From an uncultured Pseudomonadota bacterium (GTDB lineage Bacteria; Pseudomonadota; Alphaproteobacteria; RF32; CAG-239): 60,808 nt of DNA. A model generated the notes under the pieces. It was not told where the DNA came from. It saw nothing but the letters and a program-made list of their open reading frames with translations, and made no database searches. A program made the translations under genes and the position numbers. Position 1 is the stretch's first letter. Each line of letters starts with the position of its first letter. The stretch lies in assembly GCA_949295005.1 (NCBI GenBank), contig CASFJL010000004.1, positions 1-60,808 of the forward strand, written 5' to 3'. Below are positions 15,840 through 24,917 of the stretch, one piece after another.

Positions 15840-17084
15840 TTATTTTTGTTGACTTAAATGATTTGCGGAATTTTTCAAAAAGGCCTCATATTGAGGAGTC
15901 TTAATTTTTTGTCCCTTGTCATTCAGTTTATAAACAAAGTTTCCGTCCTTGTCTTTTTTGTAAACCGGTTTGCCTTTATCATCCGTTTTGGCTTGACCTT
16001 TTTCATCAACATCAACTTCTCTTTCATATTTAAATTCATCAGTCATTGTATTATATCGACGTTGATCAAGTTCATGGGCAGCTTTTTTATCCCCGTCCTT
16101 AGCTTGACCACGAAGCTTTCTTAATTTAATTTCTTCCGCTGACATACCTTCAAATTCAATAGCTTCTCTTTCTTCTTTAGACAAAGTCTTACCTTCTTGC
16201 GTTGCCGCATTTAATTTTTCATTTCTTTGTTGAATTTGGGTTCTTAAAGCAGCAATTCTCTCTGCTGCAGAAAGTTTTTGTTGAGTTTGTTCTTCTTGCT
16301 TATTTTCATTATTAATTTCTTGAGTATTAGCGGCTTGACCGGTTTGAGCTTTTGCATCCTCAACCATTTTTTTCAATTCATCCGGCCATTTAGACATTTC
16401 TTCAGCATCTGGCATATTCACCATTGCGGCACCGCTTTTAATGCATGCTGCCAACAGCTTAGCTTTAAATTCAGCAGATTTAATTTCTCCAAATTCAATT
16501 GCCGTACCATCTTTCATTGCCAATTCAACAGCTTTTTGAAAATATTTTTCATCAGGTGTTTTACCTTTTTGGCTGGTCAAAGTAAGATTATTTGGACCAT
16601 TATAAGAAATTTCTGCATCAAAATTGCGGTCATTTTTATCTTTTTCAGACTTATAAAAACGAAAACTTAACTTTTCCGGCTCATTTGGCAAACTTGCGTC
16701 TTCATAAACCAAATTTTGGTCAGAGCCCCAAAAACGCCACTCTTTTTCCAGCGCATTTTTCCAAGAGTTATCAACTTCTTGGTTATTGGCAAGAGCATTT
16801 GTGTTTTCCTTATTTTCAGAAGGAGCAACTTCATTAATAACTGTTTTATTTTGCTTTTCTTCTTGTTCTTGTTTTTGCTTTTCTTCTTTCTTTTTGTCTT
16901 CAGCTTGCTTATTTTTCACATCAGATGCCTTAACGCAAAAATCTTCAATTTTGCTGATTTTGCTTTTGCTTTCATAAATTTTTTTCAACTCATCCATTTT
17001 GCTTGTGTCTATAATCAAGCCTGATCCTTCTGGGATTCTTTTTTTGAAGGCATCTAAAAAATCTTCAAAACTATTAATAGCCAT
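15840..17084 (-). CDS. Charged, low-complexity unknown protein with possible LPD7-like segment
   Basis: I start at the ATG at 17084 (414 residues) because AGGAG lies eight bases upstream; a GTG at 17093 lies inside that site. No signal or membrane segment. Residues about 60-85 are almost all Lys, Glu and Gln (coiled coil). Residues about 120-230 form the only globular-looking part; its end, with K-A-V-E-L-A-M-K-D-G and A-C-I-K-S-G-A, faintly recalls the LPD7 domain of large polyvalent proteins of mobile elements. After that come Glu/Gln-rich helices and a Lys/Asp/Gly-rich tail with repeated D-x-x-G-K-x turns. The function is unknown. It has its own promoter and terminator. Confidence 0.72.
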   Translation of the reverse strand: MAINSFEDFLDAFKKRIPEGSGLIIDTSKMDELKKIYESKSKISKIEDFCVKASDVKNKQAEDKKKEEKQKQEQEEKQNKTVINEVAPSENKENTNALANNQEVDNSWKNALEKEWRFWGSDQNLVYEDASLPNEPEKLSFRFYKSEKDKNDRNFDAEISYNGPNNLTLTSQKGKTPDEKYFQKAVELAMKDGTAIEFGEIKSAEFKAKLLAACIKSGAAMVNMPDAEEMSKWPDELKKMVEDAKAQTGQAANTQEINNENKQEEQTQQKLSAAERIAALRTQIQQRNEKLNAATQEGKTLSKEEREAIEFEGMSAEEIKLRKLRGQAKDGDKKAAHELDQRRYNTMTDEFKYEREVDVDEKGQAKTDDKGKPVYKKDKDGNFVYKLNDKGQKIKTPQYEAFLKNSANHLSQQK

Positions 17085-17118
17085 GGAACTCACTCCTAAA
17101 ATCTCACTCTTTAGATTA

Positions 17119-17147
17119 TTTATATCACATTTTTATCTTTTTGTCTA
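17119..17147 (-). promoter_or_regulatory. Sigma70-type promoter
   Basis: On the minus strand TAGACA (17147-17142) and TATAAA (17124-17119) are 17 bases apart. It lies in the 70-base gap between gloB and the gene starting at 17084 and would drive that gene. Confidence 0.6.
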
Positions 17148-17154
17148 TTTTTTT

Positions 17155-17868
17155 CTACAAAAAATGTTTTAATTTTTGCAAATTTTCAGCCATAAGATAA
17201 GGATTACAACATTTTTCTTCACCAAGTGTCACGGGAGCAACCGGCAGACCAAGAGCAAGTTTTTGTTGAGCCTTTTGAATATATTTGTGCAAATCTTTAG
17301 AATCCGGCATTAACCTTAAAGCATTATAAGCACCATGCATAGTATATTCGTGCCCAGGATAAAAACTTGTGTCATCCGGCAGAGACTTAATCTTTGCCAA
17401 AGCCTCAAACATTTCTTCCACACTTCCTTCAAACAAACCGCCAACACACAAATTAAAAAGCGTATCTCCCGTAAACAAAGCCTTATCTTGCGGAAAATAC
17501 CAAAGAATATGCCCCTGTGTATGAGCAGAAACATCCATAATTTTTGCCTGAGATTTTCCAAGCCAAAAATCATCACCGTCTTGCACGGCTATATCAAATC
17601 CACTAATTCTATGTGAATCTGCTTTATTAGCCACCACTTTGGCTTGAAACAAATTTTTAATATCCAAATTACTGTCTGTATGGTCAAAATGATGATGAGT
17701 ATTAAAAATATATTTTGGTTTAATATGGTGTTTTTCACATTCAGCAACAATAGGAGCTGTTTCTGAAGGGTCCACAATGGCAGCATCTAAAGATTCTTTA
17801 TCAACAAGCAAATAAGAATAATTGTCCATTGTGCCGGCACGACACAATATCGGATATATATCTAACAT
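17155..17868 (-). CDS. Metallo-beta-lactamase-fold hydrolase, glyoxalase II type
   Basis: I start at the ATG at 17868 (237 residues), which directly follows the stop of the HD-GYP gene; a start at 17982 would lie deep in that gene and adds no domain. T-H-H-H-F-D-H at 57-63 is the binuclear metal motif; further ligands are in H-T-Q-G-H, F-T-G-D-T-L-F and P-G-H-E-Y-T. Order and length match glyoxalase II (hydroxyacylglutathione hydrolase), which releases D-lactate and glutathione from S-lactoylglutathione, including the C-terminal region after P-G-H-E-Y. Related persulfide dioxygenases are shorter there. Symbol gloB is likely but no glyoxalase I is nearby to support it. Confidence 0.85.
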   Translation of the reverse strand: MLDIYPILCRAGTMDNYSYLLVDKESLDAAIVDPSETAPIVAECEKHHIKPKYIFNTHHHFDHTDSNLDIKNLFQAKVVANKADSHRISGFDIAVQDGDDFWLGKSQAKIMDVSAHTQGHILWYFPQDKALFTGDTLFNLCVGGLFEGSVEEMFEALAKIKSLPDDTSFYPGHEYTMHGAYNALRLMPDSKDLHKYIQKAQQKLALGLPVAPVTLGEEKCCNPYLMAENLQKLKHFL

Positions 17869-17869
17869 A

Positions 17870-19555
17870 TTATAAATAATCCTCCGGATTAATTTCATCA
17901 ATTTGTTCTTTAGAAACATATTGATCGGCATATTCTTTATAAACGCCGGCTTTAATGAAAACTTCATACAAATCCGGATCAATATGTCCGCTGTTTTTCA
18001 TATACTGCATAATACTCAAGACCTGAGAAAGTTTTTTAGGTTCTTTATAAGGTCTGTCATTAGCCGTCAAAGCTTCAAAAACATCAGAGATAGCCATAAT
18101 TTTTGCCGGAATAGACATCTGGTCTCCTCTCAAACCATTAGGATATCCTTTTCCATCAATACGCTCATGATGTGCACCGGCATATTCAACCACATTAGAA
18201 AGTTCTTTAGGGAAAGGCAAAGCCTTAAGCATATCTATTGTTACCACAATATGCTCGTTTATTTTTTCTCTTTCTTCTTTGTTGATTGTACCGTTTCTAA
18301 CTTTTAAATTATAAAGCTCTCCGCGATTATATTGCCCAAATATATGATCTTTTCTATTTTGCAACAAGTTTTCATATTCAGGATGAGAGGCTTTTTCCAA
18401 ATCTTCAATATTATCTCTTTCTGCCCAAGAAATACCCTTTGTTCTGCTAAAATATCTCACAAACTGTTTTTTTGAAATTTCTTCCAAAGAAGCAATTTCA
18501 GCATCAGTTAAGGGAGCATCACCGATATTGCATTTTGCAACCAGATCAAACTCTTTTTCCAGCTCATCAACTTTGCTGACAAATTCAGCCTGTAATTCTT
18601 CTTGAGGAGCAACATTAGCCAAACGCTTTTTCAGATATTCAATATGAGCATCTCTTCTTAAAATTTCAAAACGATTTCTAATTTCATGAATACGATTATT
18701 AATCGTTTCTAACTTTGTTGCTTTATCAACCACATATTCCGGTGTTGTCACCTTTCCGCAATCATGGAGCCAAGAAGCAATATTCAAAGCATACCACTCA
18801 TCATTGCTCATTTCAAAATTTTTCAAAGGTCCGCTTGTTTGTTGAACAGCAGCGGTAGCCAACATTCTGGTAATAACGGGCACACGTTGGCAGTGCGCTC
18901 CCGTATATGGAGATTTTGCATCAATAGCTCTGGCCAAAACCTCTATAAAAGATTCCATGAGTTGAACATAATCTTCACCAAGTTTTTTATTCTCTAAGAA
19001 CAAAGCGGCAAAATTACAAATAGAAATAATACCGTCTTGCATTTCTTTAGTAAAAGAAATGCTTTTTCCACTCGCGTTTTGAGGATTTGTAAATTGAACA
19101 CCGCCAATAACATATCCCTTATGATTAATCAAAGGAATACTAATCAAAGCTAACGAATTATAATTATTCAAGGCGTCATAATTTGCAAAAAAAGAATTAT
19201 CTGTTTCTTGATTACTATAAATAGAATTCAGGTTTACAATTTCATTATTAAGGATTGAAATTTCAATAGCGCTTTTTTGTTTTTTTGCTTTGCTTTCAGG
19301 CAAATAAATATTAGGCAGATAGATATTATTATCAGAGCCATATTTTTTTTGCTTTAACTTATTATTATAACTATATTCCAGATTTAAGAATTTATCATCT
19401 GTTGCCGTATAAAAAAAACCACATTCGGCACCGCAATATTCACCTGCCAAATCAATTATCTTTTCAATATTTTTAAGATAATCCGTCTCTTCCATCATTG
19501 AGGAAGACATTTTTAAAAACTTATTAAATATCAGGCTATAATCATCATAAACCAC
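17870..19555 (-). CDS. GAF and HD-GYP domain protein, probable cyclic-di-GMP phosphodiesterase
   Basis: A 561-residue cytoplasmic protein. Residues about 23-190 form a GAF-like sensor domain. The HD-GYP domain follows: H-C-Q-R-V-P at 221-226, W-L-H-D-C-G-K at 262-268, N-E-H at 433-435 and H-H-E-R-I-D-G-K-G-Y-P-N-G-L at 462-475, then D-V-F-E-A-L-T near 491. This family hydrolyses cyclic di-GMP. Between the H-D pair and the N-E-H helix there is an extra stretch of roughly 130-140 mostly helical, charged residues. The start is a GTG without a good ribosome site; ATGs near residues 16-21 are alternatives. The stop is one base before the gloB ATG. Confidence 0.87.
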   Translation of the reverse strand: MVYDDYSLIFNKFLKMSSSMMEETDYLKNIEKIIDLAGEYCGAECGFFYTATDDKFLNLEYSYNNKLKQKKYGSDNNIYLPNIYLPESKAKKQKSAIEISILNNEIVNLNSIYSNQETDNSFFANYDALNNYNSLALISIPLINHKGYVIGGVQFTNPQNASGKSISFTKEMQDGIISICNFAALFLENKKLGEDYVQLMESFIEVLARAIDAKSPYTGAHCQRVPVITRMLATAAVQQTSGPLKNFEMSNDEWYALNIASWLHDCGKVTTPEYVVDKATKLETINNRIHEIRNRFEILRRDAHIEYLKKRLANVAPQEELQAEFVSKVDELEKEFDLVAKCNIGDAPLTDAEIASLEEISKKQFVRYFSRTKGISWAERDNIEDLEKASHPEYENLLQNRKDHIFGQYNRGELYNLKVRNGTINKEEREKINEHIVVTIDMLKALPFPKELSNVVEYAGAHHERIDGKGYPNGLRGDQMSIPAKIMAISDVFEALTANDRPYKEPKKLSQVLSIMQYMKNSGHIDPDLYEVFIKAGVYKEYADQYVSKEQIDEINPEDYL

Positions 19556-19644
19556 GTGTTTTCTCGCTATCTTTATTATTTTTTATATTATATAATTACT
19601 CTAATTAACAATAGCAAAGAAAAGTTTTATTTTTTCTAAAGATT

Positions 19645-20748
19645 TTAACAAATTTTAGAAATAAGATAATTTACATCTTCTTCACTTAAATCTTCACCGG
19701 CAGAACCATAAGACAAAATTCTTTCAATAACTTTATGAGCAAAAGACTTACTATCATTTTTCTTATAATCCATTCTCATTTCCTTAATGATTTTCAAAGC
19801 GCTAAACACCGCCGGAAACATAGATTTTGGAATATAGGCTTTTCTTAATAAATTTCTGACCATAAAGTCCATATTATTGCTGAATAAAATTTTTCTCACT
19901 TCCATAATCGGCGTATTAGATAAATAAACCAGTGCATATTCAAAAAACTTCAAGTCACCAATGCAAATTGAGCGAACAACCAAAGAAGAGGTTAATCTGT
20001 TTGAGGTATATAATTCATGAATTAACTCTTCAATTTTTTTATCAGAGCTATATTCTTCAGAAATTTTCAAGGTAGTTTTTTCTTTAACTTGCTCCACAAT
20101 ATCACAAGCAATATCATTTGGCAGATTATGAGTTAAGACCAAATGTTTTAAAAGTTCATCAGATAAAGTATGAATAATTTTTTCAATAATAGAGACCGGA
20201 AGCTCAGAACGATAGACCATGTTTTTCTTAATACTTTCACTTTCCGGAAATCTTCCAATAATCACATCAAAAGTCTTTTCCTTAATATTTGCACTTTCGT
20301 TAGAAACCAAAACCCCAACAATATCTTCCGTACATTTTTCTGCAATATAATGAGAAATATCTTCAGACAAATTTGCTCTCATAGCAACAGCTTTTTGTTT
20401 ATTGAAATTTTGAGAATCAATAATACTTTTAATGTCATCATCAGACAAATCTGCATAATATTTTATAAAAGGAATAGAAACAGAGTCAATATCATTAACC
20501 AAATTTACAACAATATCTTTAGGTAGATTGCGGCTGTTTTTAAGGCTTTCAGATAAAGCTTCTCTGACTTTTACTTCCACATCTTGGATCAAGATTCTAA
20601 AAATATCTTCAGCCAATTGCAAGGCTTGTCCGGAAATAGACTGACTTTGATATAAAGACGCAACTTTCTGTGCAGTCACAGATCTGTTTTCTGCATTTGG
20701 ATTTTGGGAGAGCTTTGTGATGTCATTTTTACTTATTTTATTATTCAT
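19645..20748 (-). CDS. DUF2336 family protein
   Basis: I start at the ATG at 20748 (367 residues): AGGTGG lies six bases upstream, while the GTG at 20757 overlaps it. The protein is helical and HEAT-like. The segment R-S-V-T-A-Q-K-V-A-S-L-Y, the D-V-E-V-K-V-R-E-A-L-S-E-S-L helix and the L-P-K-D-I-V-V-N-L-V-N-D-I-D-S-V run match DUF2336, a family largely confined to Alphaproteobacteria. Its biochemical role is not established. It is followed by the HD-GYP gene 90 bases downstream. The link to cyclic-di-GMP signalling is only by neighbourhood. Confidence 0.85.
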   Translation of the reverse strand: MNNKISKNDITKLSQNPNAENRSVTAQKVASLYQSQSISGQALQLAEDIFRILIQDVEVKVREALSESLKNSRNLPKDIVVNLVNDIDSVSIPFIKYYADLSDDDIKSIIDSQNFNKQKAVAMRANLSEDISHYIAEKCTEDIVGVLVSNESANIKEKTFDVIIGRFPESESIKKNMVYRSELPVSIIEKIIHTLSDELLKHLVLTHNLPNDIACDIVEQVKEKTTLKISEEYSSDKKIEELIHELYTSNRLTSSLVVRSICIGDLKFFEYALVYLSNTPIMEVRKILFSNNMDFMVRNLLRKAYIPKSMFPAVFSALKIIKEMRMDYKKNDSKSFAHKVIERILSYGSAGEDLSEEDVNYLISKIC

Positions 20749-20800
20749 TGAACCCACCTAACCTTCAACACATTATAACATTGTTTTTCCTAATATTTTA

Positions 20801-21739
20801 TTAATTTTTTATGACATCTGCTTTTTTTATTTGCAAAGGGAGCTGATAAACAAGCTTTGATGCATCTATATTCACCATTTCATAAAATGTTATGGTATAA
20901 TCAAGCAAACCAATAAAATTGTTTTTAGGAGAATACAAAACAAAAGAACTGGCCAAAGAGCGCCCGTCAATAATTTTTCTCCGATAACGCATATCTGCAC
21001 GCAAAACCTTCATAGAGTCATAATTCAAATTAGAATTTATTTTTATGGCAAAAGAGAGCATACTTTCATATAAGGAAGAAAATTGTTTTATCCGATAAGA
21101 CAAATCTTCTTTTTCATCTTCAGGAATCAAACCCTGATTAGAGTTCCATGCAATTTCTCTATAAAGAGCATTTCCTTCCTGAGCCAAACGAGAACTTCCC
21201 CAATTTGTTTCAATTGCGGCAATACCAATCAAAATAGAAGGAGGAATAACATCGATTCTTTCAAGAAGTTTGTTAATAATTCTTTCTATGCGTTCTTGCC
21301 CTTTTAGTCTGGTAAAAAAGTCATATTTTTCAGCTGTTTTTTCCAACCAAAAAATTTGTTTATCATCAAGTTTATTGTTTTTGATATATAATTTTTGAAT
21401 TTCTAAAAGTTGATATCTCTCTTGCAAAATTGTTTCATTCACTTTCAAAGCAAGAGGAGACAAAATCTGAATAAAAAGCTGATTACGCTCATTTTCATCT
21501 TTAACAGAAGAAAAATCTTCGGGAAGTCTGGTAAGAAAAATTGCCGGAATTTGGTAATTATCTTTTGGGATATAAGCAAAATAATTATTTTGTTTATATA
21601 TTTTTTTCAATTGAGAAACGCTAATTTTATCAAAATACAATCCTTCATTTTTTTGAGGCATAACCCCTTTTTCTGAATAAGCATTTTCAATATTCAGAAA
21701 GGAGAAAACAAAACAAAAAATGAAAGCAATATATTTTAT
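20801..21739 (-). CDS. Bax-like exported glucosaminidase-domain protein, apparent ATA start
   Basis: The core (from the ATG at 21661, 286 residues) matches the Bax group of glucosaminidase-fold proteins: I-A-A-I-E-T-N-W-G-S-S-R-L-A-Q-E-G-N-A-L-Y near 145-165 with the catalytic-type Glu. Reading further upstream in frame gives K-Y-I-A-F-I-F-C-F-V-F-S-F-L and N-A-Y-S, an excellent signal peptide, so the true start lies upstream. No ATG, GTG or TTG exists there; the only plausible codon is ATA at 21739-21737, seven bases after AGGGAG and overlapping the nfuA stop as ATAA. The likely product has 312 residues and cuts peptidoglycan in the periplasm. The domain is solid; the start is inference. Confidence 0.78.
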   Translation of the reverse strand: MKYIAFIFCFVFSFLNIENAYSEKGVMPQKNEGLYFDKISVSQLKKIYKQNNYFAYIPKDNYQIPAIFLTRLPEDFSSVKDENERNQLFIQILSPLALKVNETILQERYQLLEIQKLYIKNNKLDDKQIFWLEKTAEKYDFFTRLKGQERIERIINKLLERIDVIPPSILIGIAAIETNWGSSRLAQEGNALYREIAWNSNQGLIPEDEKEDLSYRIKQFSSLYESMLSFAIKINSNLNYDSMKVLRADMRYRRKIIDGRSLASSFVLYSPKNNFIGLLDYTITFYEMVNIDASKLVYQLPLQIKKADVIKN

Positions 21740-22296
21740 GATTTTTCTCCCTCTTTTTTTGGACTAATGCTCTTAACTTCTTTAACTTCGGGAATATATG
21801 CTTTAAGAGTTTTTTCAACGCCTTCTTTTAATGTAACCAAAGCATAAGGACAACCGGCGCAATTTCCCTGCATTTCGACATAAACAACACCTTCCTCAAA
21901 ATGCCGAAAAACAATATCACCACCATCTTGTTTCACGGCCGGACGAATACGCGCATCTAACAATCCTTTAATTTTTGCAACCACGTCCGTTTCATCAACT
22001 TTATCAGACCAGTCCACAAGCGTTTCTTCTCCCAACGAAATATGGTCCAATATTTCAGCCAATATTTGAGGTTTCAAATCATTCCAATCATATTGAGGCA
22101 ACTTGGTAACACAAATTAATTCATCGGTAATAAAAATAGACTTTATACCGCCAATATCAAAAATTTTTTCAGCCAGAGGAGATTTTCTTAAAGATTTTGC
22201 ATCAATAAACTCAGCTTTTCCCGCTTGCAACAATTTTACGGGAGGAAAAAAATTCATCACATCTTTATCTGTTGTCTGTTGCGTATCAATGCGCAT
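21736..22296 (-). CDS. nfuA: NfuA-type Fe-S cluster carrier
   Basis: A 186-residue protein with an N-terminal Nfu scaffold domain (1-90) and the C-terminal NifU-like domain. The cluster ligands are Cys146 and Cys149 in N-C-A-G-C-P, preceded by R-P-A-V-K-Q-D-G-G-D-I. It holds a 4Fe-4S cluster at a dimer interface and passes it to target proteins. The N-terminal domain is the canonical Nfu_N type (as in eukaryotic NFU1) rather than the A-type-like domain of E. coli NfuA. It overlaps the DUF2333 gene upstream by 11 bases and the Bax-like gene downstream. Confidence 0.93.
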   Translation of the reverse strand: MRIDTQQTTDKDVMNFFPPVKLLQAGKAEFIDAKSLRKSPLAEKIFDIGGIKSIFITDELICVTKLPQYDWNDLKPQILAEILDHISLGEETLVDWSDKVDETDVVAKIKGLLDARIRPAVKQDGGDIVFRHFEEGVVYVEMQGNCAGCPYALVTLKEGVEKTLKAYIPEVKEVKSISPKKEGEKS

Positions 22297-23308
22297 TTTT
22301 ATCCCTCTTTGTTTGCAACTTTAAGACAATATTTTTATTCAAACTTTTGGCTTTTTCCATATAATAAGCCAAGTATAATAAATGATTTGCAGAAATCAAG
22401 CTGTTTAATTCTGCATTACGAATGTATAAAGCATCTAAATTCACGGCATTTTCCAAGGCTTTCAAACTTTTGGTCCATGCAACATAAGCATCATATTGCA
22501 CCAAAATATCTTTATAATCATAAGCCAACGCTTGCAACAACAAAAAATAAGCATAAGCTTTTCCCTGATTATAATAAAACAAGTTATCAGCCTTAAAATC
22601 AATCCAACCGGCACTTTCTTCCCTGATTTGATTATCTAATTCTTGAATTGAGGCACCAAGACTAAGATTAATTTTTTTCAATACAAAAGCCAAATCTTCA
22701 GGTCTTTTATAAAAAAATTGTTCGTCTTTTATCAAAGCTTGATTATAAGCAAGCAAACTTTTTCTGGCTTTTCTATACTGAGTATTTGCGGATGGAACCG
22801 GAGCAAAACGGTTTTGAGGAGAAAACATCCAAACTGTGCCGTCATATTTTAATAAATATGCTGCTTTTTTTAAATTTGTATTTTCATTTTTATTTTGAAT
22901 AGGCGTATCAATTCTTTTTTGCAAACTATTTATCACCAAAGAAGTTGCATTCATCATTCCAAGCTGAAAACTTGGCATATTATCCAAAAAGTAAGATGGA
23001 TAAAAAAACGGAGAATTTGCGGTCCAAAGCTTTTTATTAACTTCTCGATTAATAATATAAGATGCCATATCAACCGTAGCTGATTGTTTTGAATCAGCTA
23101 ACTTAATTTCATATTCGGTATTTTTATCAATATGATGAACAAACCATCCGCCCAAAGGATAATACAGCGCAACAAACAAAACAAAGCCGGCCAACAAAAA
23201 ATGCCACCACGAACTCAAAAAACGAAGAAATTTATCAAAAGAAAAGTTTGTTTTATTTACTTTTTCTTGCAATAAACTTTTTATATTATCAAAGTATTTT
23301 TTTAACAT
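22286..23308 (-). CDS. DUF2333 family membrane-anchored protein
   Basis: A 340-residue protein. A single membrane helix at about 35-50 (F-L-L-A-G-F-V-L-F-V-A-L) leaves the rest in the periplasm. Family hallmarks are Y-Y-P-L-G-G-W, D-M-A-S-Y-I-I-N-R-E-V, the very conserved L-D-N-M-P-S-F-Q-L-G-M, and F-Y-Y-N-Q-G-K-A-Y-A. This is DUF2333, known from Proteobacteria but without an assigned function. It overlaps murJ by 20 bases upstream and nfuA by 11 downstream, so the set is translated as one unit; a role in envelope biogenesis beside murJ is a guess. Confidence 0.85.
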   Translation of the reverse strand: MLKKYFDNIKSLLQEKVNKTNFSFDKFLRFLSSWWHFLLAGFVLFVALYYPLGGWFVHHIDKNTEYEIKLADSKQSATVDMASYIINREVNKKLWTANSPFFYPSYFLDNMPSFQLGMMNATSLVINSLQKRIDTPIQNKNENTNLKKAAYLLKYDGTVWMFSPQNRFAPVPSANTQYRKARKSLLAYNQALIKDEQFFYKRPEDLAFVLKKINLSLGASIQELDNQIREESAGWIDFKADNLFYYNQGKAYAYFLLLQALAYDYKDILVQYDAYVAWTKSLKALENAVNLDALYIRNAELNSLISANHLLYLAYYMEKAKSLNKNIVLKLQTKRDKNAH

Positions 23309-24884
23309 TTTTACGGCTCTTTTGAATAAATATTTTCAAAATTTCTTCCAAGCTTCTGACTTTAAATACTTTAGCTGCAATCAAAAAACTTGCAAGACCT
23401 AACAAGCACAAACCCACAAGAATTAAAATTTTTTGCCAATAAATCAAGTCCAGCCAATTTTGACAATAAGAATGAAGATTTTTTTGTGCAAGTAAAAGAA
23501 TAACGCCCATAAATAAAGAGCTCAAAATAATTTTCAAAAATTCTTTTACAAGGACAAAATCTATTTGCCAATAATTTCTTTTATACAACCCTCTCAAATA
23601 TTGATATAAAGAGACATAAGATGCCAAAGAAGTTGCCACGGCAACTCCCACATGACCAAAAGGCTTCATTAATAAAAGAGAAAAACACAAATTGGCAATA
23701 AAAACAATTATACTATATTTTACCGGTGTTTTGGTATCTCCTCTGGCAAAAAAGTTAGGTGTCAACGCTTTAACCAAAACATATGAAGGTAACCCAAAAG
23801 AATATGCAATCACAGCCAAAGAAGTCATTTCTGTTTCAAAAGAACCAAATTTTCCGTGTTGGAACAAAATATTAACAATTGGAGTACTTAAACAAATTAA
23901 GGCAACCGCAGACGGAATAGCCAACAAAGCGCCATATTCACAAGCTTGTGTCTGAATCCGCTTTGCTTCTTGTATTTTGTCTTCTTTAATATGTTTAGAC
24001 AATATGGGTAATATCGCCACGCTAATAGCCGCTCCCACGACACCTAAAGGAAGTTGTTGGAGTCTATTGGCATAATAAAGCCAAGATATGGCTCCGGCAC
24101 CAACCAAAGAAACAATAATAGTATCCACAACCATATTTATCTGATAAATTCCGGCGCCCAAAATTCCGGGAGTGATTCTTTTAAAAAGAGTTTTGATTTC
24201 GGGATCTTTCATAATTTTTGCAATTGATTTTTGCGGATAAATAACCACATCTTGTTTTTTTAGGAAATAAGCCAGCCATATAATTTCTAAAAAACCGGCA
24301 AAGGTCACACTAAAAGAAATACCATGAGCAGGAGTCAAGCCAAAGGGAACAAAAATAAAAACGGCAATAGTCATCATAATATTTAAAATGACCGGAGCAG
24401 CCGCCGGCGCAGCAAACTTGCCCAAAGAATTAAGTATACCTGATTGAAAAGAGACAATAGATATAAACAACAAAAAAGGGAATGTTATTCTAGACAAATC
24501 AACGGCCAAATCAAAAGCTTGCAGATTTTTAGGAAAACCGGGAGCCATAACCTGAACCACATAAGGCATCAACACTTCCATAAACAACACAAAAACAGCC
24601 AAAATAACTGTTAAGGCAGAAATTGCTTTTGCTGCAAACAACACAGCTTTATCCTTACCTTCAGCAGATAATTTTTGCGACACCATCGGAACAAAAGCAG
24701 ATGTAAAAGCCCCTTCCGCAAAAAGACTCCGGAACAAATTTGGCAATTTAAAAGCAATAAAAAAGGCATCGGCAATAATACCAGCACCCAAAAATCTTGC
24801 CAAAACCATATCCCGAACAAATCCGGTAACGCGGCTAAGGAGTGTAAAACTGCCAAAAGTGGCTATTGATTTAAATAAAGACAT
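23289..24884 (-). CDS. murJ: MurJ, lipid II flippase
   Basis: A 531-residue polytopic membrane protein of the MOP/MviN family with about 14 helices. The opening S-I-A-T-F-G-S-F-T-L-L-S-R-V-T-G-F-V-R-D, the A-F-F-I-A-F-K-L-P-N-L-F-R-S-L-F-A-E-G-A-F segment and P-L-G-V-V-G-A-A are family signatures, and charged residues required in the central cavity (Arg18, Arg24, Arg52-like) are present. It moves lipid II across the inner membrane for peptidoglycan synthesis. First gene of the leftward operon murJ-DUF2333-nfuA-bax. Confidence 0.97.
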   Translation of the reverse strand: MSLFKSIATFGSFTLLSRVTGFVRDMVLARFLGAGIIADAFFIAFKLPNLFRSLFAEGAFTSAFVPMVSQKLSAEGKDKAVLFAAKAISALTVILAVFVLFMEVLMPYVVQVMAPGFPKNLQAFDLAVDLSRITFPFLLFISIVSFQSGILNSLGKFAAPAAAPVILNIMMTIAVFIFVPFGLTPAHGISFSVTFAGFLEIIWLAYFLKKQDVVIYPQKSIAKIMKDPEIKTLFKRITPGILGAGIYQINMVVDTIIVSLVGAGAISWLYYANRLQQLPLGVVGAAISVAILPILSKHIKEDKIQEAKRIQTQACEYGALLAIPSAVALICLSTPIVNILFQHGKFGSFETEMTSLAVIAYSFGLPSYVLVKALTPNFFARGDTKTPVKYSIIVFIANLCFSLLLMKPFGHVGVAVATSLASYVSLYQYLRGLYKRNYWQIDFVLVKEFLKIILSSLFMGVILLLAQKNLHSYCQNWLDLIYWQKILILVGLCLLGLASFLIAAKVFKVRSLEEILKIFIQKSRKNVKKIL

Positions 24885-24917
24885 TTTATTAACCTGATTT
24901 TGTTTATTTATTGAATT

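Noticed and set aside
17869..17982. Longer glyoxalase II reading frame starting inside the HD-GYP gene
   Set aside because: The added 38 residues have no counterpart in the family. The ATG at 17868, next to the upstream stop, gives the normal length.
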